Part shown: piece by piece, positions 1 through 5,577 of the stretch
Numbering within the stretch: position 1 is the first letter of the stretch
Layout of the letters: every line of letters begins with the position of its first letter
Origin: Actinomycetes bacterium
Lineage (GTDB): Bacteria; Actinomycetota; Actinomycetes; Propionibacteriales; Nocardioidaceae
DNA: 7,354 nt
NCBI GenBank assembly: GCA_023415395.1
Contig: JAEZKN010000438.1
Coordinates: forward strand, 1 to 7,354
Reading direction: 5' to 3'
Notes under the pieces: model-generated
Databases searched by the model: none
What the model was told of the DNA's origin: nothing
The model's input: only the letters and a program-made list of their open reading frames with translations
Translations under genes and position numbers: made by a program

Positions 1-201
1 CCGTTGAAGGGCAGCACCTGGCAGCCGGGCATCGAGGACACCGGCGGCGCGGACCGCTCGGCCCTGATGGACGGCTCCGCCAAGGCCCTGCCCTGCCGCG
101 GCCGCTGGGACTTCGCCGCCGACGGCCCGCTCGGCTGGCTGCGCCCGGCCCGCCAGCTGGCGTCGTTCCGCCTGGCCGACTTCCGGCTCTCCTTCGGCTG
201 A
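1..201 (+). CDS. C-terminal end of an unrecognised protein (5' truncated by window)
   Basis: Frame 1 is open from the first base and ends at TGA 199-201, giving the last 66 residues of a longer protein. A TTG at 4-6 could be read as a start, but the frame continues upstream of it to the window edge, so I treat this as the 3' end of a gene. The visible tail is rich in Gly, Trp, Arg and Leu and ends in FRLADFRLSFG. It contains a WDF...GPLGWLRPARQLASF stretch that reads like a packed beta-rich or globular C-terminus. No signal peptide, membrane segment or catalytic motif can be assigned, and I do not recognise the family. The next gene starts 3 nt after the stop on the same strand, so the two are probably co-transcribed. 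Confidence 0.6.
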   Translation, partial: PLKGSTWQPGIEDTGGADRSALMDGSAKALPCRGRWDFAADGPLGWLRPARQLASFRLADFRLSFG

Positions 202-204
202 GCG

Positions 205-621
205 GTGCCTCGGCGGATCGAGCCCGACCCGGAGGTCGTACGCCGTATCGGGTCGATCGCGTCCCGCCTGCCCGAGATCCGCGAGGAGGAGGCGTGGACC
301 GGCGTGCGCTGGCGGGTGCGGCAGCGGACGGTGGCGCACGTGATGGTCGCGCAGCCGGGCTACGAGTCGTCCTACCGAGACATCACCGGCGACGCGTCGG
401 TGCGCACCGTGCTGACCTTCCACGCGACCGGTGACGAGCTGCTCGCGCTCACCCACGCCGGGCCGCCGTTCTACAAGCCGCCGTGGTCCCCCACGATCGT
501 CGGGATGGTGCTCGCCGACGACGCCGCCGGAGGCACCGACTGGGACGAGGTCGCCGAGCTGGTCACCGAGTCCTACCGCTTCTGCGCGCCGCACAAGCTC
601 GTCCGGCTGCTGGACGGCTAG
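205..621 (+). CDS. MmcQ/YjbR family protein
   Basis: This 138-residue protein has the layout of the MmcQ/YjbR family (PF04237), small single-domain proteins with a CyaY-like alpha/beta fold. They are often labelled DNA-binding, but their biochemical role is not established. Family-like features are LPEIREEEAWTGVRWRVRQR (residues 22-41), where the EEAW and R-W-R-V positions match the usual E-x-x-W-G...F-R-V pattern, then KPPWSPTIVGMVL (91-103), and TDWDEVAELVTESYRFCAPHK (111-131) with the typical D-W-x-E-V-x-E-L...S-Y-R-x-x-A-P helix near the C-terminus. Length is normal for the family. The GTG start at 205 lies 3 nt after the preceding stop with no convincing Shine-Dalgarno sequence, so translation is probably coupled to the upstream gene. 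Its TAG stop shares the palindromic CTAG (618-621) with the convergent small gene. The family call is from remembered motifs. Confidence 0.8.
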   Translation: MPRRIEPDPEVVRRIGSIASRLPEIREEEAWTGVRWRVRQRTVAHVMVAQPGYESSYRDITGDASVRTVLTFHATGDELLALTHAGPPFYKPPWSPTIVGMVLADDAAGGTDWDEVAELVTESYRFCAPHKLVRLLDG

Positions 622-824
622 TCCGCGTCCTGTGCCTGCGACGCCCGGCGGGCGGAGTCACGGATCTCGAAGAGCTCGGTCGCGAACCCGCCCACCGCGC
701 TCGCGATGTCGCGGACGGCGCCGGTGACGATCATCGCCACCTGGCCGGCGGTCGCGGCCGCGGCCTCGACGGCGTCCTGCACGGCGTCCTTGCCGATCTC
801 GCCCCGCCCGAGGTGGTCCTTCAT
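618..824 (-). CDS. small hypothetical protein, 68 aa
   Basis: This is an unrecognised 68-residue protein. The case for a real gene is a Shine-Dalgarno sequence GAGGA (complement of 832-836) 7 nt before the ATG, and a tidy end: its TAG and the TAG of the convergent YjbR-family gene lie in the same CTAG. The composition is also sensible, with a charged N-terminus (MKDHLGRGEIGKD), a long Ala/Val/Ile/Gly segment (about residues 17-50, including GQVAMIVTGAVRDIASAVGG), and a charged amphipathic tail (ELFEIRDSARRASQAQDAD). The central part is too polar (R38, D39) for a confident transmembrane helix; an amphipathic or peripheral helix is more likely. There is no Cys, so it is not a lipoprotein. Its function is unknown. 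It is divergent from the TetR gene across 181 bp and so is one possible target of that regulator. Confidence 0.6.
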   Translation of the reverse strand: MKDHLGRGEIGKDAVQDAVEAAAATAGQVAMIVTGAVRDIASAVGGFATELFEIRDSARRASQAQDAD

Positions 825-831
825 GGGATCG

Positions 832-836
832 TCCTC
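832..836 (-). promoter_or_regulatory. ribosome binding site of the 68-aa gene
   Basis: On the minus strand GAGGA lies 7 nt before the ATG at 824. It is one of the clearest Shine-Dalgarno sequences in the window and supports choosing this short reading frame as a gene. A very weak promoter-like pair lies upstream on the same strand: TTGTCG (complement of 869-874) and GAAGAT (complement of 845-850), with an 18-nt spacer. Confidence 0.5.
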
Positions 837-993
837 ATGGGGTCATCTTCAGGCGGCGACCGGGTCGGCGACAACCTCCGCCTCAGCCCGCGGACGCCGG
901 TCGGTCAGGGCGAGGCGGGTGTTCGTACTCGCGACGAGCGCGGGCGACGTTCTCGACCGTGGTCGGGGACGCGGAGCGGGGGCGGGGCGCCGG

Positions 994-999
994 TAGCCT
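994..999 (+). promoter_or_regulatory. candidate -10 box of a leaderless tetR transcript
   Basis: TAGCCT matches the actinobacterial TANNNT -10 pattern and ends 6 nt before the GTG at 1006. Transcription would therefore start at or very near the start codon. This is the usual geometry of leaderless actinobacterial mRNAs and explains why there is no Shine-Dalgarno sequence before the GTG. No good -35 hexamer is visible. The 181-bp region 825-1005 contains nothing else I can name beyond short GC-rich palindromes such as CTCG-CGA-CGAG near 929-939. Confidence 0.45.
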
Positions 1000-1005
1000 G
1001 AGCAG

Positions 1006-1644
1006 GTGGCCCAGGTGAGCGGGGAGGCGGTCTCCCGCGTCGAGCGCAAGGAGCGCACCCGACGCGCGATCCTCGACGCGGCCCTCGAGCTCTCCGACGA
1101 GAGCACGCTCGCGGCGATCTCGCTGCGCCAGGTGGCCAAGCAGGTCGGCATCGTGCCGACCGCGTTCTACCGCCACTTCGACTCGATCGAGGCCCTGGGC
1201 CTCGCGCTCGTCGACGAGGCGTTCGTGTCGCTGCGCCAGATGATGCGCGACATCCGGCGCGGTGACCCCGCGCTCGCCGACATCGTCGACCGCTCGGTCT
1301 CCGTGCTCGTCGACCACGTCCACGAGCAGCGCACCCACTTCCTCTTCATCGCCCGTGAGCGCGCCGCCGGCCCGCCGGCGGTGCGCGAGGAGATCCGCCA
1401 CCAGATCGAGCTGTTCGAGCGCGAGCTCGCCACGGACCTGGCCCGCCTCCGGGGCACCGAGGCCTGGTCGCCCGAGGACCTCCGCGTGCTGTCGAACCTG
1501 ATCGTCACCGCGATGGTCTCCACCGCCGAGTCGATCCTCGGCGCCGCCGGCCGCCCCGACGTGGAGAAGCAGCTGGTCGAGCAGGCTCGCACCCAGCTGC
1601 GCATGGTCCTGGTCGGCGCGCTCAACTGGCGCTCGAAGCCGTGA
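1006..1644 (+). CDS. TetR-family regulator, FabR/DesT-like
   Basis: This 212-residue TetR-family repressor has its DNA-binding domain in the first 65 residues: ERKERTRRAILDAALELS (helix 1), then the helix-turn-helix ISLRQVAKQVGIVPTAFYRHF (about residues 38-58). The segment after the HTH, IEALGLALVDEAFVSLRQMMRDIRR (61-85), closely follows remembered E. coli FabR (D-E-L-G-L-x-x-V-D-E...L-R-Q-L-M-R), and the FIARERA-G region (114-122) and the LRM...GA-W tail also match. FabR and Pseudomonas DesT sense acyl-CoA or acyl-ACP saturation and control unsaturated fatty acid genes, so a lipid-responsive role is inferred here. No desaturase or fab gene is in the window, so the targets are unknown. Nearest candidates are itself, the divergent small gene and the convergent redox operon. 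The GTG start is supported by the TAGCCT box 6 nt upstream. Confidence 0.85.
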   Translation: MAQVSGEAVSRVERKERTRRAILDAALELSDESTLAAISLRQVAKQVGIVPTAFYRHFDSIEALGLALVDEAFVSLRQMMRDIRRGDPALADIVDRSVSVLVDHVHEQRTHFLFIARERAAGPPAVREEIRHQIELFERELATDLARLRGTEAWSPEDLRVLSNLIVTAMVSTAESILGAAGRPDVEKQLVEQARTQLRMVLVGALNWRSKP

Positions 1645-1648
1645 GCGC

Positions 1649-1718
1649 CGGGATAGTCCCTCACGAAATGGCTGCCTGGGACCGCTCCCACACGACCATC
1701 TCGTGAGGGACTATCCCG
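1649..1718. repeat. long inverted repeat with structured loop between convergent genes
   Basis: Two 23-nt arms (1649-1671 and 1696-1718) are reverse complements with a single mismatch, A1667 against C1700. In a minus-strand transcript that pair becomes a G-U wobble, so the stem would be uninterrupted. The arms carry GGGATAGTCCCTCACGA and its complement. The 24-nt centre holds a second perfect hairpin, TGGGA-CCGC-TCCCA (1677-1690), leaving a symmetrical 5x5 internal loop. A competing local hairpin CACGA-CCATC-TCGTG (1691-1705) uses part of the right arm. The element starts 4 nt after the tetR stop, and its right end supplies the TAG stop (1711-1713) of the convergent SDR gene. There is no U-tract. 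It may be a bidirectional terminator or a dispersed REP/MITE-like element. Confidence 0.8.
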
Positions 1719-2394
1719 CCGGGCGCACCGTCACGTCGGGCATCGTCGCGTCGCGCGGCAGGTCGAGGACGTGGAGGATCGCCTCGGCCACGGTCTCGGG
1801 GCGGATCCAGGCGGCCGCGTCGTACTCCTTGCCCTCCTGGCGGTGCACCTTCTCCTGCATGGGCGTGGCCGTCCGGCCGGGATAGACGGTCGTGACGCGG
1901 AGGCCGGGCTCCTCGCCCCGCAGCGCGTCGGCCAGGGCCTTGAGCCCGTGCTTGGAGGCGGCGTAGGCAGACCAGCCCGGATGGGCGGTGAGGCCGGCGC
2001 CGGAGTTCACGAAGACCACGGTGCCGCGGGCCGCGCGCAGGCCCGGCAGGGCGGCGCGGGTGAGGGCGGCGGGTGCGACCAGGTTGACCTGCAGCTGCGC
2101 GGCCCACTCGTCCACGGACAGCTCGGCCACCGGCCCCAGCTCGACGACGCCGGCCGCGTGCACGACCGAGTCGAGCGCCGCGGGCAGCTCCAGCGCGCCC
2201 ACCGACTCCGGGGACGCCAGGTCCGCGACCACCACCGTCGCCCCGTCGTACGCCGCCCGCAGCTCGTCGGCCCGCTCCGGGGAGCGCGCCACCAGCACGA
2301 CGGCGTCACCGCGGTCGAGCAGGCGGCGGGCCAGGACCGCGCCGATCCCCGAACCCGCGCCGGTGACCAGGTGCGTGGCGCGCTCGGTCGCCAT
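1711..2394 (-). CDS. short-chain dehydrogenase/reductase (SDR)
   Basis: This 227-residue classical SDR is a cytosolic NAD(P)(H)-dependent oxidoreductase. The cofactor motif TGAGSGIG is at residues 11-18, HAAGV at 79-83 takes the NNAG position, and the active site is complete: Asn104, Ser131 (VNSGAG), Tyr144 and Lys148 (YAASK), followed by the PG motif at 172-173. VARS after beta-2, with Arg37, suggests NADPH preference (inference). It is slightly shorter than the usual 250 residues. The frame is open far upstream into the neighbouring gene, but the ATG at 2394 is the right start: it overlaps the preceding stop as TGATG and sits 10 residues before the glycine motif. It is translationally coupled to the MDR gene and is the last gene of the operon. 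Its stop codon lies inside the inverted repeat at 1649-1718. The substrate cannot be predicted. Confidence 0.9.
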   Translation of the reverse strand: MATERATHLVTGAGSGIGAVLARRLLDRGDAVVLVARSPERADELRAAYDGATVVVADLASPESVGALELPAALDSVVHAAGVVELGPVAELSVDEWAAQLQVNLVAPAALTRAALPGLRAARGTVVFVNSGAGLTAHPGWSAYAASKHGLKALADALRGEEPGLRVTTVYPGRTATPMQEKVHRQEGKEYDAAAWIRPETVAEAILHVLDLPRDATMPDVTVRPAG

Positions 2395-3362
2395 CAGCGC
2401 GTGAAGACGATCTTGCCGAACTGCTCGCCCTCGAGCATCGCGGCGAACCCGTCGCGAGCGTCGGCCATCGGCAGCACCCGGTCGATGAGCGGACGGGCGC
2501 CGGTCGCGTCCAGCAGCGACACCAGCGAGGCCAGCTCGCCGCGCGTGCCCATGGTCGAGCCGATGACCGAGAGCTGGAGGAAGAAGATCCGGGTGAGCTC
2601 GGCGTCGTCGAGGTTCGGGCCCGACGTCGTGCCCGAGGTGATGATCCGGCCGCCGGGACGCAGCGCGCGGATCGAGTGCGACCACGTCGCGCGGCCGACG
2701 GTCTCGATGACCGCGTCGACCTTCACCGGCAGCCGGGCGCCGGACTCGAAGGCCTCGTGGGCGCCGAGCTCGAGCGCGCGGGCCCGCTTCGCCTCGTCGC
2801 GGCTGGTGACCAGCACCCGCAGGCCGGCGGCACGGCCCAGGACGATCGCGGCCGTGGCGACACCACCGCCGGCGCCCTGGACCAGCACGGTCTCCCCGGC
2901 GCGCAGCTCACCGCGCGTGAAGAGCATCCGGTAGGCCGTCAGCCACGCCGTCGGGAGGCAGGCCGCCTCCTCGAAGGAGAGCGACGCGGGCTTGGGCACC
3001 ACGTTCGCGCGCGGCACCGCGACCTTGTCGGCGAAGGTGCCCTGGTAGCGCTCGGAGAGCAGCGACCGCTTCGGGTCGAAGGTCTCGTCGCCGGCCCAGG
3101 ACGGGTCGCTGATGACCGCATGGACGACGACCTCGTTGCCGTCCTCGTCGTAGCCGGCGGCGTCGCAGCCGAGGATCATCGGCAGCGCCTCCTCGCGCAG
3201 CCCGACGCCGCGCAGGGAGAACAGGTCGTGGTGGTTGAGCGACGCGGCCTTGACCGTCACCGTGGTCCACCCGTCGGGGACCTCCGGGTCGGGCCGCTCC
3301 CCCACCTGCAGGGCGGAGAGCGGGTCGTCCGTGGAGAACTGGTCGGCGTAGACGGCGAACAT
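2394..3362 (-). CDS. zinc-independent-type MDR oxidoreductase (quinone oxidoreductase-like)
   Basis: This 322-residue protein belongs to the medium-chain dehydrogenase/reductase superfamily. The GroES-like N-terminal domain covers roughly residues 1-130, with SLNHHDLFSLRG (41-52) and LGCDAAGYDEDGNEV (64-78). The Rossmann domain follows, with TVLVQGAGGGVATAAIVLGRAAG (158-180) containing the nucleotide-binding GAGGGV. The zinc-enzyme signature G-H-E is absent (the site reads LGCDAAG) and there is no four-cysteine structural zinc loop, so the protein resembles quinone oxidoreductases and enoyl reductases rather than true alcohol dehydrogenases. Automated pipelines often label such proteins 'zinc-binding dehydrogenase'. 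It probably uses NADPH to reduce a quinone or an enone. The ATG at 3362 is 10 nt after the malic enzyme stop and has only a weak AGG upstream. Its stop overlaps the SDR start. Confidence 0.88.
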   Translation of the reverse strand: MFAVYADQFSTDDPLSALQVGERPDPEVPDGWTTVTVKAASLNHHDLFSLRGVGLREEALPMILGCDAAGYDEDGNEVVVHAVISDPSWAGDETFDPKRSLLSERYQGTFADKVAVPRANVVPKPASLSFEEAACLPTAWLTAYRMLFTRGELRAGETVLVQGAGGGVATAAIVLGRAAGLRVLVTSRDEAKRARALELGAHEAFESGARLPVKVDAVIETVGRATWSHSIRALRPGGRIITSGTTSGPNLDDAELTRIFFLQLSVIGSTMGTRGELASLVSLLDATGARPLIDRVLPMADARDGFAAMLEGEQFGKIVFTR

Positions 3363-3372
3363 GGGTCCGAAC

Positions 3373-4575
3373 CTACCGGCGAGCCACGCCGTCCTGGCGT
3401 GCGGCGTCCGCCACAGCCTGCGCGACCGCCGGCCCCACGCGGGGGTCGAAGGGCGAGGGGATGACGTAGTCCTCGGCCAGCTGGTCGCCGACGAGGTCGG
3501 CGAGCGCCCGCGCGGCCGCGAGCTTCATGCCCTCGGTGATCGCGGTGGAGTGCACGTCGAACGCGCCCCGGAAGATGCCGGGGAAGGCCAGCACGTTGTT
3601 GATCTGGTTCGGGAAGTCCGAGCGGCCGGTCGCCACGACCCGCGCGTGCCGGTGGGCGACCTCCGGGTGCACCTCGGGGGTCGGGTTGGCCATCGCGAAG
3701 ATGATCGCGTCGGGCGCCATCCGCGCGACGTCCTCCTCGGGCACGGTGCCACCGGAGACCCCCATGTAGACGTCGGCGCCGGCGAGCACGTCGGCGAGCG
3801 TGCCGGTGCGACCGGTCTTGTCGGCGGTCATCTCGGCCAGCTCGCGCTTGACCGGCGTGAGGTCGTGGCGGCCGGAGTGGACGACGCCCTTGCGGTCGGT
3901 GACCGCGAGGTCCTCGATGCCGGCCTCGAGCAGGATCTTGGCGATGGCGACGCCGGCCGCGCCCGCGCCGGAGATGACGACCCGGGTGGAGGCGGCATCG
4001 CGCCCGGTGAGCTTCAGCGCGTTCCAGAGCGCCGCCAGGGCGACGACCGCCGTGCCGTGCTGGTCGTCGTGGAAGACGGGGATGTCGAGCATCGCCTTGA
4101 GGCGGTCCTCGATCTCGAAGCACCGGGGCGCGGAGATGTCCTCGAGGTTGATGCCGCCGAAGCTCGGCGCGAGCCGGGCGACGGTCTCGATGATCTCCTC
4201 GACGTCGGTGGTGTCCAGGCAGATCGGGACGCCGTCGACGTCGCCGAACTGCTTGAACAGCACGGCCTTGCCCTCCATCACCGGCATGGCGGCGGCCGGG
4301 CCGATGTCGCCGAGCCCGAGCACCGCGGTCCCGTCGGTGACGACCGCGACGGTGTTCGGCACCCACGTGTAGTGCTGGGTCAGCGACGGGTCACCGGCGA
4401 TCGCCTCGCACACCCGGGCGACGCCGGGGGTGTAGGCCAGCGACAGGTCGTCGCTGTTGGCGAGCGGCGCGGTCGAGCGGACCGCCATCTTGCCGCCGAC
4501 GTGGAGGTCGAAGACCGGGTCGCCGGCGTGCGGGTGCGCGGTGTGGGCGGTGTGGGCGGGATGGGGAGCAGACAT
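3373..4575 (-). CDS. NAD(P)-dependent malic enzyme (oxaloacetate-decarboxylating)
   Basis: This is a complete 400-residue small prokaryotic malic enzyme, converting L-malate to pyruvate and CO2 with reduction of NAD(P). The N-terminal malic domain has the catalytic Tyr48 (SLAYTPGVA), Lys103 (MEGKAVLFKQF), the metal-binding pair Glu145-Asp146 (GGINLEDISAPRCF) and FHDDQHGTA (169-176). The C-terminal NAD domain opens with VVISGAGAAGVAIAKILLEAG (199-219) and contains ANPTPEVHPE and FPNQINNVLAFPGIFRGAFD (321-340). NAD versus NADP preference cannot be read reliably. The frame is open upstream to 4821, but that extension runs into sodX. ATG 4575 fits family length; ATG 4596 would add seven residues. 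Residues 5-16 are histidine-rich (PHPAHTAHTAHPH), from a tandem 9-bp repeat. It is the first gene of the malic-MDR-SDR operon. No clear ribosome site or promoter is visible in 4576-4700. Confidence 0.95.
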   Translation of the reverse strand: MSAPHPAHTAHTAHPHAGDPVFDLHVGGKMAVRSTAPLANSDDLSLAYTPGVARVCEAIAGDPSLTQHYTWVPNTVAVVTDGTAVLGLGDIGPAAAMPVMEGKAVLFKQFGDVDGVPICLDTTDVEEIIETVARLAPSFGGINLEDISAPRCFEIEDRLKAMLDIPVFHDDQHGTAVVALAALWNALKLTGRDAASTRVVISGAGAAGVAIAKILLEAGIEDLAVTDRKGVVHSGRHDLTPVKRELAEMTADKTGRTGTLADVLAGADVYMGVSGGTVPEEDVARMAPDAIIFAMANPTPEVHPEVAHRHARVVATGRSDFPNQINNVLAFPGIFRGAFDVHSTAITEGMKLAAARALADLVGDQLAEDYVIPSPFDPRVGPAVAQAVADAARQDGVARR

Positions 4576-4700
4576 GGCGTGGAGGCGTCTTTCCATCGAG
4601 ACGTGCGAGGCAGGGGTGATGAGGCCGGGCTCGACGCGGAAGGGTGGAGCGCGGAGCCTGGAGACCTCGGGGTTCTCCCGTTCAGCAGTCTGGCACAGGC

Positions 4701-5015
4701 TCAGAGGCGACGGGGGCGCGGCCAGACCCTGGCCAGGGTGACGGCGATCACGTCCGGATCGGCCACGGTCCCGCGGTGCCGCGAGTCGACACCCTCCTCC
4801 GGGTTGTCGCTGAGCAGCCACCAGCCGGGCGCGCCCGTCCGCGTCGTACGCCGTTCGACGGCTCGCTTCACCGCCACCGTGCCGTCGGCGAACCGGGCGA
4901 CCACCAGGTCACCGGTGCGCGGCACCCGCCGGTGGGACACGAGGAGACGATCCCCGGGCCGGAGCGTGGGCAGCATGGACCGCCCACTGACCACGGCGAA
5001 GCCCCAGATCGGCAC
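4701..5015 (-). CDS. sodX: nickel-type superoxide dismutase maturation protease SodX
   Basis: This 104-residue S26-type (signal peptidase I/LexA fold) protease is expected to trim the propeptide of Ni-SOD so that His1 becomes the free N-terminus. The catalytic serine is Ser13 in SGRSMLPTLRPGDRLLV (10-26) and the general-base lysine is Lys50 in GTVAVKRAV. The conserved terminal box LSDNPEEGVDSRHRGTV (68-84) matches the S26 GDN...S-x-D-S-R-x-x-G element. There is no transmembrane anchor, in keeping with cytosolic SodX. I chose GTG 5015. The longer starts at ATG 5078 or 5102 would overlap the sodN start head-on, whereas GTG 5015 leaves about 61 bp for divergent promoters and gives a normal SodX length. 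It is divergent from sodN, while in Streptomyces sodX lies downstream of sodN on the same strand. Confidence 0.88.
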   Translation of the reverse strand: MPIWGFAVVSGRSMLPTLRPGDRLLVSHRRVPRTGDLVVARFADGTVAVKRAVERRTTRTGAPGWWLLSDNPEEGVDSRHRGTVADPDVIAVTLARVWPRPRRL

Positions 5016-5021
5016 GCGGAG

Positions 5022-5028
5022 TAGTGTC
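5022..5028. promoter_or_regulatory. overlapping candidate -10 boxes for divergent sodN and sodX
   Basis: On the plus strand TAGTGT (5022-5027) fits TANNNT and would place the sodN transcript start near 5033-5035, leaving a 5' leader of about 42 nt. On the minus strand the nearly same bases read GACACT (complement of 5023-5028), ending 7 nt before the sodX GTG at 5015, which is leaderless geometry with a weaker box. If both are real, the two promoters cannot be occupied at the same time. No -35 consensus is evident for either. Confidence 0.35.
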
Positions 5029-5064
5029 GCAGCGTCAGACCCCGTTCCCCGGACAACCGAAGAC

Positions 5065-5070
5065 GAGAGG
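5065..5070 (+). promoter_or_regulatory. ribosome binding site of sodN
   Basis: GAGAGG lies 6 nt before the ATG at 5077. It fixes the sodN start and contrasts with the neighbouring genes, which mostly lack such a site. Confidence 0.7.
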
Positions 5071-5076
5071 ACCCGC

Positions 5077-5478
5077 ATGTTCGCGAAGCTGTTCGCCCCC
5101 ACCCTCGAGGTCTCCGCCCACTGCGACCTCCCCTGCGGCGTCTACGACCCCGCTCAGGCGCGCATCGAGGCGGAGTCGATCAAGGCCATCATCGCCAAGG
5201 TCGCGGACAACGCCGACCCGGACTTCCGCACCCGCGCCATCCTGATCAAGGAGCAGCGCTCGGAGCTCGTGAAGCACCACCTCTGGGTGCTGTGGACCGA
5301 CTACTTCAAGCCCCCGCACTTCGAGAAGTACCCGCAGCTGCACACCCTCTTCAACGAGGCCACCAAGCTCGCGGGCGCCTCGGGCACCAAGGGCGAGCTC
5401 GACGCCGGCAAGGCCGACGAGCTGCTCGCCAAGATCGACGAGATCGCGGAGATCTTCTGGGAGACGAAGAAGGCTTGA
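5077..5478 (+). CDS. sodN: nickel superoxide dismutase precursor SodN
   Basis: This 133-residue precursor of the cytosolic homohexameric Ni-SOD converts superoxide to oxygen and hydrogen peroxide. The 14-residue propeptide MFAKLFAPTLEVSA is followed by the nickel hook HCDLPCGVYDPAQAR (residues 15-29). After cleavage at A14/H15, His1 (amine and side chain), Cys2 and Cys6 bind nickel, and Tyr9 gates the site; all are present. The mature enzyme would be 119 residues, close to the 117 of Streptomyces. Other strongly conserved blocks are IKEQRSELVKHHLWVLW (57-73), DYFKPPHFEKYP (75-86) and the ending IFWETKKA. The start is set by GAGAGG 6 nt upstream. sodX, needed for maturation, is divergent on the other strand. 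The gene is probably monocistronic: hairpins and a strong terminator follow. No Nur-type operator was recognised upstream. Confidence 0.98.
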   Translation: MFAKLFAPTLEVSAHCDLPCGVYDPAQARIEAESIKAIIAKVADNADPDFRTRAILIKEQRSELVKHHLWVLWTDYFKPPHFEKYPQLHTLFNEATKLAGASGTKGELDAGKADELLAKIDEIAEIFWETKKA

Positions 5479-5525
5479 GCGCAGCGAGGTCGCGACCGTC
5501 TGCCTGAACCCCAGACCACGTCGAA

Positions 5526-5553
5526 GGGAAGGCTGAGCCTGCGCAGGCTTCCC
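5526..5553. repeat. hairpin-forming palindrome downstream of sodN
   Basis: The perfect 12-nt palindrome GCCTGCGCAGGC (5537-5548) is enclosed by GGGAAG (5526-5531) and CTTCCC (5548-5553). Smaller palindromes precede it: GGTCGCGACC (5488-5497) and GTCTG...CAGAC (5498-5516). Together they make an RNA-structure-rich 3' flank that may protect the sodN message or be a REP-like remnant. No function is shown by the sequence. Confidence 0.5.
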
Positions 5554-5577
5554 GCTCCCTCCGCGCACGCACGACCA

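Noticed and set aside
1..201. Assigning the truncated first protein to a decarboxylase or other enzyme family
   Set aside because: Only 66 C-terminal residues are visible and none form a motif I can name with confidence.
849..1151. Minus-strand open frame across the tetR promoter
   Set aside because: Ser/Arg-rich shadow with no ribosome site and no family features.
2395..2685. N-terminal extension of the SDR open frame
   Set aside because: It overlaps the MDR coding region in another frame and precedes the cofactor motif by about 100 residues; the TGATG start at 2394 fits the family.
4585..4604. Short stem GCGTCT...AGACGT just upstream of malic enzyme, possible riboswitch or attenuator
   Set aside because: Only six pairs including one wobble, with an 8-nt loop; no known riboswitch features nearby.
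4576..4821. N-terminal extension of malic enzyme
   Set aside because: It overlaps sodX, is Arg/Pro-rich, and is absent from malic enzymes of normal length.
3361..5076. Long plus-strand open frame in phase with sodN, extending it about 570 codons upstream
   Set aside because: It is antisense to malic enzyme and sodX, is low-complexity Arg/Gly/Asp-rich, and sodN has a ribosome site and the standard propeptide at 5077.
5016..5102. Longer SodX starting at ATG 5078 or 5102
   Set aside because: Would overlap the sodN start codon region head-on and add unconserved residues; GTG 5015 gives a normal-length protein.
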